This document shows, piece by piece, positions 22,723 to 33,888 of a DNA stretch of 64,000 bases. The stretch's first letter is position 1; each line of letters opens with the position of its first letter. The stretch is from assembly GCF_000715075.1 (NCBI RefSeq), contig NC_134102.1:46013348-46077347 (forward strand), written 5' to 3'. This DNA is from Nicotiana tabacum (Eukaryota; Streptophyta; Magnoliopsida; Solanales; Solanaceae). The position numbers and the translations under genes were made by a program. The notes beneath the pieces were generated by a model that saw nothing but the letters and a program-made list of their open reading frames with translations, was not told where the DNA came from and made no database searches.

Positions 22723-23495
22723 CACTACTAGAAATTCGGCAAAACCAATCACGGTCGACCGACCAATTTTGGTCGGTCAAAAAAAGGCCAAAAAACCAAC
22801 CAAAGTTGGTCGGCTTTTCAAAATATTTTATTTTTTAATTTTTTTTATGAAACCGACCAACTTTGGTCGGTTTTCTTTGGCGCAAAAATGCGAAAAACTA
22901 TTTTTGAGTCCCGCAAAATTTATTTTTCAAGAAACCGACCAACTTTGGTCGGTTTTTCATTTAAAATAAATTAAAATTAATATTAAAAAACCAATCGAAA
23001 TCGGTCGGTTAATTCGGCCGGTCATTTTAAAAAACCGACTGAATTCGGTTGGTAATTTTATTTTTTAATAAAACTGACCAACTTTGGTCGGTTATTTTCG
23101 TGCGAAAATACAATTAAAGAGTATAAATAAAATAAAAGACGGTCTTAAAATAAAATGCACCAATGGTCTAGTGGTAGAATAGTATCTTGCCACAGTACAT
23201 ACCCCGGTTCGATTCCCAGATGGTGCATTTTTTAATTACATAATTAAAATACCGACCAACTTTGATCGGAAAAAACCAACCAACTTTGGTCGGTTTTTTC
23301 GGCAATTTTTTTTTTTTGAATTTAATTGACCGACCAAAGTTGGTCGGTAATTTCCGACCAACTTTGATCGGTATGCCCTTCCAACCTTCAAAATACCGAC
23401 CACACGTTAATGGTCACGTTTTGAACGGTTATTGTCCATTACCAACCAACTTTGGTCGGTTTTTTTTGGACCGTTTTCCCGAATTTCTAGTAGTG
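22723..23495. mobile_element. Non-autonomous CACTA (En/Spm-type) transposon
   Basis: A 773 bp element with termini CACTACTAGAAATTCGG and its complement CCGAATTTCTAGTAGTG (17-base inverted repeats, perfect), flanked by the three-base duplication TTA (22720-22722 and 23496-23498). These are the hallmarks of CACTA elements. The interior has about a dozen copies or near copies of the palindrome ACCGACCAACTTTGGTCGGT, in line with the subterminal repeats that CACTA transposases bind. There is no transposase. A tRNA-Gly-like sequence sits at 23157-23227. The two ORFs of 66 and 93 residues are products of the repeats. Confidence 0.95.
23157..23227 (+). tRNA. tRNA-Gly(GCC)-like sequence inside the CACTA element
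   Basis: A 71-base sequence starting GCACCAATGGTCTAGTGGTA and ending CCAGATGGTGCA that follows the plant tRNA-Gly(GCC) plan. The acceptor stem GCACCA/TGGTGC is intact, with a mismatch at the seventh pair. The D-arm is GGTCTAGTGGTAGAA, the anticodon loop TTGCCAC (anticodon GCC), and the T-loop region holds GGTTCGATTCC, a perfect B box. The A box (TGGTCTAGTGG) is also present. The anticodon stem has a C/A mismatch and a T/G pair, and the T-stem has a mispair, so it may be a pseudogene; the Pol III promoter boxes could still work. An AT-rich stretch with a T run follows. Confidence 0.82.
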
Positions 23496-25634
23496 TTATA
23501 TCGTATACCCGACAGAATTTTAGATGTTCTTAATCTCCTATAATTATACTTAGTTACTTACCTCTGCGCCTTTATGCTCGTAGGGTTGCTTCTGAATTGA
23601 AATTTTTGACTGTTTCCCTAGTGGCACTCTCTTTTATTTCTGTAACACTTAGACGGTACCTTTAACTACCCCAACTCCTATCTTAATATTTCTCAAGGAT
23701 TATGATGTCATATCTGCGAGATTAAATTCACTATATTGGGGTTCACTATGTTTATCTTGCACGATCTGCTAATTTGTTTGTATCCTCTTGTCTAGCCATA
23801 ACTAGGCTCTTCCTGAATCAACTACTAACTACTCATTGGTTTATTCTCAACTCTATATTCTGCGTAATCTCTCTTGGGTTATGTCATTTGTCTTAACTTA
23901 CCTCTCGCATTGGCTCCTTATGTACCAAGTGCTCATTCACACTTATTTATCAATAACATCTTGGGCTGGAACCTTTACTGCCTCTCCCCGACGTTGTGCT
24001 TGTATAATGTTCTAGAGTCGTATCTGTAGGATCCAAATAAATGCAATCTGATTCCTTTCGCATTTTTACCGTATTCTTCCTTTACTATTCCATAGTTACC
24101 TCTTCATATTTGGCGTCTTTTTACATCTTCACTGACTCTTACTCGCCTTATGGTAACCCTTTTGTACCAAGGATAACTGAATTTCTTACGTGCGAGGGTG
24201 ACACCTAGTGTAACTGGCACACTTAGTCCCTTAAGATTAACTCTGATCACAGTGCTTGCATTAGGAAAGCATCTTCCTGAATGATCTTTATAAGTTATTC
24301 TTCTGTTGTCCATTCTATTATTTTCGGAATGTGATCTCTAAAATTCTCACGATGTTGACTATTATCAAATCTTCTGATCCCTAATTTATGTTCACTTTAT
24401 CTTATTCACTAGCCTATACTGATTTCTATTGCTCCGGTGGGTCTAACTTAGCCTTCTGGTAATCACGTTGGAGTCACCAACTCATTTCTCGAAACGAGGA
24501 TATGACTTTATGGCTTTAACTCTTTTATTGTCTCAAGGCATGTCCCATCTTGTCTTTTCCTTCACTTGACTATAGACTTCATCATCGTGTCATATTTTGA
24601 TTTACCATTGTCACCCATTTATCACATCTTACTCATAATGGTTCATTTACTCTCTTCTTATTCTCCTGGTAATATTTTTGTCTATCACTTTATTTTAAAA
24701 ACTTCAACAAAACATTCTTTCGCTTTTAGATCCCCTTGGTCCATCTTATTGGATCTTCGGGTCGCCTAACATTCTCTTTCTACTAGGGGTGGGAGTCATA
24801 CTAAGGTAAATATTTATCCCTTCTAGGATTCCGGTGCCTATCTTCTTAAATTTCTCAATATTCTAGTATTCATATCTGACAGTACTATTCTAGAGTGCAC
24901 CACCTGGGTGTCTCACAAGGAGAACTATTACTACGTTTGTAATATCCTTCGAAAATGTCAGCCAACACTAATAATCCATCCACCACTTTGGGTTACTCTA
25001 ACCCCAGCTGGATCGTGATATCCCATCCTTCTCTTAAACTATATATGTTAGCTCTCATAGGGCAAAACTGAGATGGGTTTGGCCAATTGTACATACCTGT
25101 GTTATTCTTGAAGGTAACTCAGAATAATTGTATTTCTCTGCCTGAATTGTAAATACTGATAATCTTTACTAACTGGGTACCTCGTACCCTCCTTCACCTT
25201 ACTTCTGTTACCTGTTGAAACTTATACTTTTACCTTCTGATACTCCCATGTCTTGCTATTGACGGGGGGTGTTTGATATTCCCATCTTAGTGTCTTAAGC
25301 GGGAAATTTGCACATATGGTATGCACGATCTGATAGGGCCTCAAACTGGGCCACGTTGTCAAGAACTCTCCCTCTACTACTGCCCTTACATATTGTTGTA
25401 CTAGCCCTCTGGCTAACTGTAATCTTTCTAATTGCAAGAATCTTTGTATCATTTGCAAACATAATTTCTGGCTCAAACTCTTATGACTCAGCTCTATAGC
25501 ACGATTTGGATTTGAAATAAGGGTAACAGACTCCTAAATGCCTTGTAGTGTCCTGTTTATATAATGTGGTGCACAATACATCTATAAATAAGGCTCTACT
25601 ATACACGACTTATAGACTCCCTAGGATAGAACTA

Positions 25635-25645
25635 CTGTGATACCA
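25635..25645 (-). other. Primer-binding site, initiator-Met type
   Basis: The minus strand reads TGGTATCACAG four bases inside the LTR, close to the TGGTATCAGAG primer site used by most plant gypsy elements. It identifies 25650-27783 as a 5' LTR. Confidence 0.7.
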
Positions 25646-25649
25646 TGTA

Positions 25650-27783
25650 TGTCACGCCCCAAACCTAAGGAGGCATGGTAGGCACCCGATGCCATACTCG
25701 GCCCGAGCGTACCACTTTGTAACTGTGAACTCTGGAGGGGTAGCCCTCAACTTAGGCCGACGAGGTCTACCTGCAAGCTTACAATACCAATCAAGGCCGA
25801 CAAGGCCATATTCTGAATCATCTAAAAATAATGTCTCTCTCATCTGAGGGGAAAACACACCAAAAAACTCATATACATAACTGTGCAGGCCGATGAGGCC
25901 GCCATGAGTGTCTAACCAACAATACAAAAATGAACATGTACACAGGGCTTACAAGGCCATAATACTGATATACAAATTATACAGAACTCGTCTACAAGCC
26001 TCTAGAGATAACTGAACTGTACCATGGTCGAGACAGGGCCTCAACCTACCCATCAAACCTGTATATATAAAATGGACTCCCAGGTCTAGACCTGGTAACT
26101 CCGGGGAAGATGATTACTAACATTCTTCTTCCAGCATACATTATACAAATCCGATAGCACTGATTCCAGATCCAAATGATAAATACCATCAAGAAACCCA
26201 TACGACACGATTCGTGCACTAACAAGCAATCGCTTGAATATGATCAATAATGGAAAGATAGCCAAAAGGGAACCATCTCACAAGTTCAAGAGATACAGCA
26301 TTAAGCGCCTAATACTATGAATCCATCCCTTAAGGGAGCAACAAAAGACACAAAATAGGCACAAGGAATTTTATCCAACATAACCCAGTTGTGGCGTGCA
26401 ACCTGATCCATACATAATATTGTTGTAGCGTACAACCCGATACACATATATCAATCCACATGTGGACACCCATCGAGCCATAATGCTCATGCTCACTAAA
26501 CACATATATAATAACAACAAGCTCGTATAGTGCATAAACACAACCATGGGGCGATAGATAACATAATGCGCTACGGAAAAGGCCAAGCACGACTAAGGTG
26601 CAATAAGCAAATCAACATCTCAAGAGCCATCTCGCTCGAATATTGCAACAAGGGCTAAGCAAAACCACAACATGTGGGTGAATAATCAATTTATCTCACA
26701 ACCCATCATAGCATAAGGAAGTGACACATGAAATAAATCAAGGCAAGAATAACATCCACTCCACCTGATGACACCCCCTAGAAAATGCTGCGCTAAATAA
26801 GCGAATCCAAGCTGGTGTAAAATACACACTCTCATTAGGCCTACTCCAAGAAAATCTTTCCCTTTGAAATCACCTACAACCAGCTCGAATCTAGCCAAAA
26901 ATAGCTCAATAACATCAACCAAGGCCATAGAAATCTATTCCAAATAATAAAACTTTAATCTTTATTCAATTCCCAAAAGTCAACAACAATCAACCTAGGC
27001 CCATATGGTCAAAACCCGAGTCAAGGGATAGATCCCGACTATCCATATCTCTACGAGTCCAAACAGGTTATTAGATTCTAAAACCAAGTCCAAATCGACC
27101 CTCAAATCCCCAAAATTTATTCTCTAAAGTTATACGCAAAACCCCAATTTTCCTCCAAAATCTCACGATTGAAGTGTATAAACCCATGGGAATTAAAGAT
27201 ATATAGTCAAATCCAAGTGATAATTACATAACCACAAAGTAGTGATGAAAATCTCCCCAAACATTGCCTCGAGTTGAGCTCCAAAACTCAAAATTAAAAA
27301 AAATGAGTCAAAATCGACTTAAAACCCTTCTGCCAGGCCTCTCGCACATGCGACCCTCACTGTCGCTTCTGCGATAAAAGTATCGCTTCTGTGAACTTCA
27401 CTAAAAACACAAACCCCAACATCCCACAGAAGCGGTCTATCTCCCATACCTCAACAGCTTTGTATCAGCAACCTCAATCCTTGCATATGCAACTTCTCAC
27501 CAGTGATCCAAGCTCTTCAAGTGTGACACGCCAACATCAGACATCCCAACAACACCAAAAATAGTCCGGAATCAATCCAACACATACCCGAGCCTCCTAG
27601 GACCCCATCCAACCATACCAACAAGTCCTACTACCTTACCCAAACTTATCCAAAAGCTTAAAACATCGTAATTAACATCAAAACCGATAATCGACGATCA
27701 ATATCAATCACATAAGTTCCAAATCATCTAACTTCCACAAACTTGTCTAAACCATGCCTACACATTTTAGATTCCAACTAAAC
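25650..27783 (-). repeat. 5' LTR of a minus-strand gypsy element, truncated
   Basis: On the minus strand it ends GGTTTGGGGCGTGACA at 25650. It contains the GGCCGACAAGGC-type segments at 25740-25960, an array-like GTTGTGGCGTGCAACC / GTTGTAGCGTACAACC pair at 26390-26440, and a CG-word block at 27340-27540. Its start (right end) is missing because the plus-strand LTR begins at about 27784. Confidence 0.75.
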
Positions 27784-30629
27784 GGTAATGACCCCACCGG
27801 TAATTTTGTGTACTTTTGTTGTTAAGTGACTTATGGGGATGGTTTGTTGGGTTTCGGGGAGGTTTTCGATTGATTTGGAATATTTGGTTCTTAGTTTGGA
27901 AGCTTAGGTTTGAAGTATTGACGGAGGTTTGACTTTTATGAAAATGACCCTAGAATAGTTTTTTGATGGTTCCATTAGGTTCGGACAGTGATTTTAAATT
28001 TAGGTGTATGTCCGGATTTGGATTCAGAGGTTCCTAGGTTGATTTGGCTTGAATTGGCAAGAATTTGCAATTTGAAAGTTTAAGAGTTCATAGGTTTGAC
28101 CCATGATTGACTTTGTTTTTTTTTATGACCGTTTGGGATTCCTAGCCTTAGAATAGGTTCGTATGGTGATTTGTGACTAGTATGCAAATTTTAGATTATT
28201 CCAAGTTTTTTAGGCATGTTCGGCGTAAGATTTGAATTTGGAAATTTAGATTAGTTCAATAAGTTTGGATTGAGATGCGATTCGTGGTTTTTGATGTTGT
28301 TTTGTGTAATATGAGGCCTCGAGTAGTTCCGTGTTATGTTTTGGGATTGGTTGGTGTGTTTAGATGGGGTTCCGGGGGCCTCGGGTGAGTTTTGGATAGG
28401 CTTCGAATCATTTGTGGTTGTTTTGGTAGATTAGTTCTAGTGCTTTCACACCTACGATATTTGGTCTGCAAGTGCGAGTACGAGAAGTGGACCTGGGACC
28501 ACATATGCGAAGTTGGCTGAGCTCAAGGGTTTTTGCAGATGTGGCAGTGATTGCACAGAAGCGAGAGCGCATGTGCACTTTGTTGTCCGCAGAATGGGCT
28601 GCGCAGGTGCGAGGGTTGGTCCGCAGAAGCAGAATTTTAAGGCTTAAGTGGATTCTGCATCTGCGATGAGTTTTTCATAGATGCAATGTTACAAATGCGA
28701 CTTAGGGGCCACAGAAGCAAAAGTGTTGATCAGAATATGTCTTGAACGAGGATTTAATTTCATTTATCATATTTTGATATTGGGAGCTCGAATTTGGGTG
28801 ATTTTTGAGGGAATTTTCATGATTTGGATGGGGATAAGTGTTTTGACTCGGATTTGATTATTTATGATTCCAAGCTTGATTTTAGCGATTGAATGATGAA
28901 TCTAAGTGAAGAAATTGGGAATATTAGTAAATACTTTTCTAAACAAAAAATAGGGATTTGAACCCCAATTTGGAATTGGAATTGGATGAAGCTCGAATGG
29001 TTGAACTCGTATTGGAATGGGTATTCGGAATTCGTGACTTTTGTCTCGTTATGAGATGTGGGCCTATGTTGCCTTTTTGGGTTCACTTTTTTTATTTTTG
29101 TTCAAGATCGAAGCATTATTGTTTAAGGTTGTTTCACATGGCTTTTATATTATGGCTAGATTCGAGTCGTCCAGAGGTTGATTCACGCGGAAGGGACTTT
29201 TAGAGTACTGATTTGATTTATTTGAGGTAAGTATATTGTCTAAACTTATGTGGGGGAATACACCTTAGGTTATAGCCTAGTTTGTTCATTTCTGATATAT
29301 GAAACGTGATGTGTACATGAGGTAACGAGCGTGTATACGGGTACTATGTGTGATTTTGACCCGATTAGACTATAGGCTATTAATATGCCTTAATCTGATA
29401 ATGAACTTTGTATGAAACATGTTGAAATCGCTTGTGACTACTTGATCTTGATCGCTACATGTATTTAGCCATAGTAATGCTTTATTTGTTGAACACCCCT
29501 ATGCTTTTATGATTATTGTTGTGTCCTTGTGCACTATTGTTGAAAGTTTTAAGTTTATGTTTTGATGAATCTTTAGTATCATTGTTTGTGATATTCTTGC
29601 ACTTGGTATCATTATTTTCTGGTATTGCGGCACTTGTGGACATGTTGAGTGGATTGATTGGGGGTGCCAACACGAGGTATTTGTCGTGCAACTGTGTCTA
29701 TTGTTGTGCGCGTGGGGCGAAATAAGGGTGGCGTCATCTCAAGCTGCCCACGTGGCGAAATAAGGGTGACTATATGCGTATGTGGCGAAATAAGGGAGGC
29801 ATTTCATTGCTACGTGCACATGCTGCGGAATAAGGGTGGCATTGTTGATGATGTTATGTGATATTTCAGGTGTCTTTCATGATGATGTGATTGTGTTGAG
29901 ATGGGGTTGATATTTTGATTACATACTTGTTTCTGAAAGTTTTCGTCTTGGGCTTCTATGAGTTATTGGCTGTATTTGACATGATACCACATGCATCACC
30001 TCTATTTGATGTTTTGTGACCAAAGATGGGTTTTGCCATACTGAGTTGTTAACACACATTCTATAGAGATTGTTGTTACTGATTTCAATTATATTTCTGT
30101 TGTCAGTTTCTTTGATATATTCATTGCACATGTGAATTGTCTAGTGAGCATCATATGACTTGAACCTCATCATTACTCTACCGAGGCTAGTCTTAATACT
30201 TACTAGGTACCGATTGTGGTGTACTTATACTATGCTTTTGCACATTTTTGTACAGATCCAGGTACTTTGGATCGTCCTGATCGTCAGTGAGGCATTCTAC
30301 ATATTGGAGACTTCAAGGTTTCCCTGCATTTTCCGATCGTAGGCTTTAGAGTCACCCTCTTTGTTTCATTTCTACAATTTATGTATTTCAAACAGTACTG
30401 TATTTTGAGATATTCTCGTGTATTTAGTTAGACCTCATTACATTTGTACTACCAGTTCTAGGGATATATTGTGATTATCGCCATGACGGCTTGTATCACC
30501 TTTATTTTCGTATTTATATTAAACTCTATTTTATCCTATCATATTTTTATTGATTTTAAGTGATCGGCTTACCTAGTTTTAGAGACTAGGTGCCATCACG
30601 ACCCTGGTGGTGGGATTTGGGTCCTAACA
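27784..30629 (+). repeat. 5' LTR of the Del/Tekay-like element
   Basis: Starts near GGTAATGACCCCACCGGTAA (decayed TGTAATGACCCG) and ends GGGTCCTAACA at 30629, immediately before the PBS. It has a CG-word block at 28440-28730 and an irregular array of GCGAAATAAGGGTGG units at 29655-29850. It serves as the reference copy for the other plus-strand LTR pieces in the window. Confidence 0.85.
29655..29850 (+). repeat. Irregular tandem array in LTR
   Basis: Four copies of GTGGCGAAATAAGGGTGGC-like words spaced about 35-50 bp apart. It is positionally equivalent to 555-795 but different in sequence. Confidence 0.75.
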
Positions 30630-30631
30630 AG

Positions 30632-30644
30632 TTGGTATCAGAGC
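30632..30644 (+). other. Primer-binding site, initiator-Met
   Basis: TTGGTATCAGAGC follows the LTR end after two bases. This is the canonical plant gypsy primer site, complementary to the 3' end of initiator tRNA-Met. Confidence 0.95.
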
Positions 30645-30815
30645 TCTAGGTTCATAGGTTCTATGATTCACGAGCAAGTTTAGTAGAGTCTTGCGGATCA
30701 GTACGGAGACGTCTGTATTTATCTTCCAGTTAGGAAAATTTCACTTCTTTCATTCCTTATCTTGCAGATTTATTGATTTTGGAGTTTGAGCTTTTGTCTT
30801 TCTATTCTCTCATAG

Positions 30816-32240
30816 ATGGTGAGGACACACTCTATCGGATGACCAGATAACTGCGCCCCCTGCTAGAGTCGTGAGAGACTGGAGCCGAGGTAGAGGCCGA
30901 GGAAGGGCATATGCTATAGCTAGAGCACCGACCAGAGCAGTAGAGCACATTGAGTAGGTACCTGGGCAGCCTATTGCTACAACGGGGCTCCAGGAGACCT
31001 TGGCACACTTAGTGAGTTTGTTTGGGACTTTTGCTCAGGCGGGGTTGATTCCAGTTGTACCAGCTACTTCACAGGTTGGGGGAGGAGCCCAAACTCCTAT
31101 CACACGTACACTAGATTAGTCGTCTCATGATTATCATACACTGAGTGTTGTATCGGTACAACAAGTAATTGCAGTTCAGCCTAATATAGGGCCAATTGTG
31201 TTAGGTGAGGGCCAGAGGAGTTTGGACAGGTTCCGGAAGTTCCATCCTCCCCAGTTTAGTGGAGGTTCTTCTGAAGATGCACAGGATTTCTTGGATCAGT
31301 ATCATCGCATTATGTGTACTATGGGTACAGTGGAGCCGAGCGAGGTCAACCTTGCTATTTTTCAGCTGGTGGGGCCGGCATATAGGTGGTGGCAGACTTA
31401 TGAGGCGAGCACGCTAGCGGACGCAACACCATTTACTTGGTCCTAGTTCTCTGATCGTTTCTTGGGAGAGTTTGTTCCACAGACCCACATGAATGCATTT
31501 GCTTACCGAGTTTAAGCAGTTGTGCTAGGGGAGGGGGTATGATTGTGTCCGAGTATGCTATGATGTTTACAAAGTTATCTCTTCATGCACCTACTTTGGT
31601 TTCCAGTGTTAGAGAGAGAGCTCGTAGATTTATTGAGGGACTCGCCTATAGCCTCAGATTTGGTATGGCACGGGAATTGGAGACTGAGACTCCATTTCAC
31701 CAGGTTGTGGAGATTGCTAGGAGGTTGGAGCGTATCCGCGGTCGGGATAGGTAGGGTAAGAAGCCTCGTGGTTTTAAAGGATTTGGGGGCTCCTACTCTA
31801 GGGGCAAGCTCCATCATGGCAGAGGTTATATCAGCCGACTAGTTCAGTCTGCACTTTAGGTTACGTGTGGTGCTCCAGCTACCCAGGTACCGGACAACCA
31901 TCATTCAGTGCACCTTCTGCACGGGGTTCCTACAGTTGGTAGTCCAGTCGTCCAGCACAGACTCAATACTAGCAGCCATGCCTACAGAGGGGTTGTTTTG
32001 AGTGTGGTGATAATAGGCACATTATGAGAGATTCTCCCAGACATCTGAGGGGTAGACCTCAGCAGGGTACTCAGGCTATGGTTTCTGCTCTAGTTGATAC
32101 TCCACTTGCACAGCCAGCTAGGAGTGGAGGACAGGCGGGTAGAGGACGTACTAAAGGGGGAGGTCAGGCCCGTTGTTATGCTTTCCTTGGTAAGACTGAG
32201 GCAGTTGCATCAGATGCGATCATTACAGGTATTGTTCTGT
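30816..32240 (+). pseudogene. gag: gag of Del/Tekay-like element (broken)
   Basis: A degenerate capsid/nucleocapsid gene. A plausible start at 30816 is followed after eight codons by a stop. A basic GRGRGRG-like stretch lies at about 30885-30910. The retrotransposon gag domain is readable in pieces at 31198-31446 (RSLDRFRKFHPPQFSGG, then AYRWWQTY) and 31539-31754 (EYAMMFTKLS, RRFIEGL), separated by a TAG and a frame change. A zinc knuckle at 31994-32035 has the C-x2-C-x4-H-x4-C layout, but its last Cys is replaced by Ser. The order gag then protease then RT follows from the downstream sequence. It cannot give a full product. Confidence 0.88.
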
Positions 32241-32578
32241 CTGTCATAGAGATGCATCTATTTTAATTGATCCGGGATCTACTTATTCGTATGTGTCATC
32301 CTATTTTTCTTCATATTTTATATATTTCTCGTGATTCTTTGGATACTTCTGTTTATGTATCTATACCCATTGGGGATTATATTGTTGTAGGTCGTGCCTA
32401 TCGCTCTTGTTTGGTCGCTATTGGGGACTACGAGACTAGGGTTGATCTATTGTTACTTAATATGGAGGATTTTGATGTGATTTTGGGCATGGATTGGTTT
32501 TCACGATATCACATTATTCTTCATTATCACGCTAAGATCGTGACGTTGGCTATGACGGGGTTGTCGAGGTTGGAGTAG
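32241..32578 (+). pseudogene. pol: Aspartic protease region of pol (broken)
   Basis: The active-site segment reads LIDPGSTYSYVSS (Asp-Pro-Gly-Ser at 32269-32280), the form usual in this lineage. The second half reads DVILGMDWFSRYHIILHYHA at 32473-32532, the conserved end of gypsy proteases. A TAA codon at 32264 and the ATG-initiated ORF at 32267 lie in different frames, so the domain is split by a frameshift. A TAG ends the frame at 32576. Confidence 0.85.
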
Positions 32579-33128
32579 AGAGGTTCCTTGGGTCATGTTC
32601 CTAGTAGGGTGGTGTCTTTTCTGAAGTCTTAGCGGATGGTTGAAAAAGGGTGTTTGGTGTACATAGCCTTTGTGAGGGATGTTAGTATTGATACCCCTAC
32701 TGTTGAGTCGGTTCCGTTAGTGAGTAAGTTTCAAGATATGTTTCCAGCAGACCTACCAGGCATGCCATCCAATAGGGATATAGATTTTGGTATTGATCTG
32801 GTGTCGGGCACTCAGCCCATCTCTAGTCCACTATATCGCATGGTACCGGTAGAGTTAAAAGAATTGAAAGAACAGCTTCAGGGGTTGCTTGATAAGGGAT
32901 TTGCCTGAGTGTTTCACCTTGGGCTGCTCCTATTCTATTTGTGAAGAAGAAAGACGGCTCTATGAGGATGTGTATCGACTACAGGCAGTTAAACAAGGTT
33001 ACCGTCAAGAACAAGTACCCACTACCGCGTATTGATGATTTATTTGATCAACTTTAGGGTACTAGAGTATTCTCGGAGATTGATTTGAGATCGGGGTACT
33101 ACAGTTGAAGATCTGAGCTTCTGAACAC
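32579..33128 (+). pseudogene. pol: Reverse transcriptase start, truncated and frameshifted
   Basis: The reading frame 32636-32908 has the linker and RT N-terminus (FQDMFPADLPGMPSNRDIDF, then [15 protein letters not shown]). A one-base shift near 32905 moves to another frame with [20 protein letters not shown] and [19 protein letters not shown], followed by a stop. SEIDLRSGY at 33077-33103 holds the first catalytic Asp. Similarity ends about 33128, before the YxDD box, so the polymerase core is missing. The join beyond is to minus-strand LTR sequence. Confidence 0.88.
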
Positions 33129-33260
33129 ATCATAGTATACGAGATTGACACATAAAATAGATCATGGCAAGAATAACATCAATTGGCCCCATGACACACT
33201 GTAGAAAATGCTGCATTGAGTAAGCAAGTCCGATCTAGTATAGAATACTCATTCTCACTA
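33129..33260 (-). repeat. Minus-strand gypsy LTR fragment
   Basis: Matches 26735-26860 by eye (GGCAAGAATAACATC, AGAAAATGCTGC, TCATTAG/CTAGxC landmarks). It is a short scrap cut at both ends. Confidence 0.65.
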
Positions 33261-33888
33261 GACACACCGATAGGCACCCAAATCGATTTAGATCATCCCA
33301 ACATAGGTAAATAGCCTATTAAAATCCACAATGATCTCATCCGTAATGCATACAATCAGATGTCTAACCCTTAATACCCTTTCACAGTTCACAGCCAATG
33401 AAATAATCTGCCTTCACAAAGATCAAATCACTAAACCTCGACAATACAAAATGTCCATACTTCATCTCTATCATTCCCACTCAAACGACTACATCACGCA
33501 TACACAATCATCTAAGGGGAAATACTTCCATAAACCTTCTGCATCAAGTAGCAAAAATCTGAACGTCCACGGTCACCAACCACACAATCTCTGTAGTTCT
33601 AGCCAAGCCTATGCAAATCAATCTACAATGCATCTCCTACAACACACGCTCTCCTCCGGCGATACAACACACGCTCATGTTGTCTAGAACTCATGACATT
33701 TCTTTCAAAATTTAACTACATCCTTGTCTGTTCAATCTCAATCCCGTGGCTCACCTCATCTATCATGCCTCAACATGAAAATATGAAAACCCCATTATCA
33801 ATCCTGAATCATGAATAGGATACACACTCTATTGATCAAAAATCTTCCACTTAATTGAGTTCAGGAGAAAAATCACAACATGCAACAA
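33261..33888. other. Unassigned, probably retroelement interior
   Basis: No protein family recognised. The 118-residue plus-strand ORF 33331-33687 has no motif and is rich in His, Ser and Thr. It is probably continuous with 36345 onward before insertion of the solo LTR 33889-36339. Confidence 0.4.

Larger units (their letters stand above)
22291..25634 (-). other. Pyrimidine-rich non-coding interior of a minus-strand LTR element
   Basis: This lies on the interior side of the minus-strand LTR at 25650 and next to its PBS, so it should begin the internal region of that element. It has no gag or pol motif in the frames I followed, and the plus strand is strongly pyrimidine-rich (C/T). It is interrupted by the CACTA element 22723-23495. 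The ORFs at 24104-24313 and 25222-25476 (minus) have no family features I recognise. It may be the body of a large non-coding retroelement. Confidence 0.5.
27784..33128 (+). mobile_element. Del/Tekay-like Ty3/gypsy element, 5' half
   Basis: In order: 5' LTR (27784-30629), initiator-Met PBS (30632-30644), gag, protease and the first part of RT. The sequence then stops near 33128 and changes to minus-strand LTR sequence. The remaining RT, RNase H, integrase, chromodomain and 3' LTR are absent on this strand. Reading frames are broken by many stops and frameshifts, so it is an old, dead copy. Confidence 0.88.

Noticed and set aside
33331..33687. 118-residue plus-strand ORF
   Set aside because: No motif, low-complexity composition and decayed element context; open by chance.
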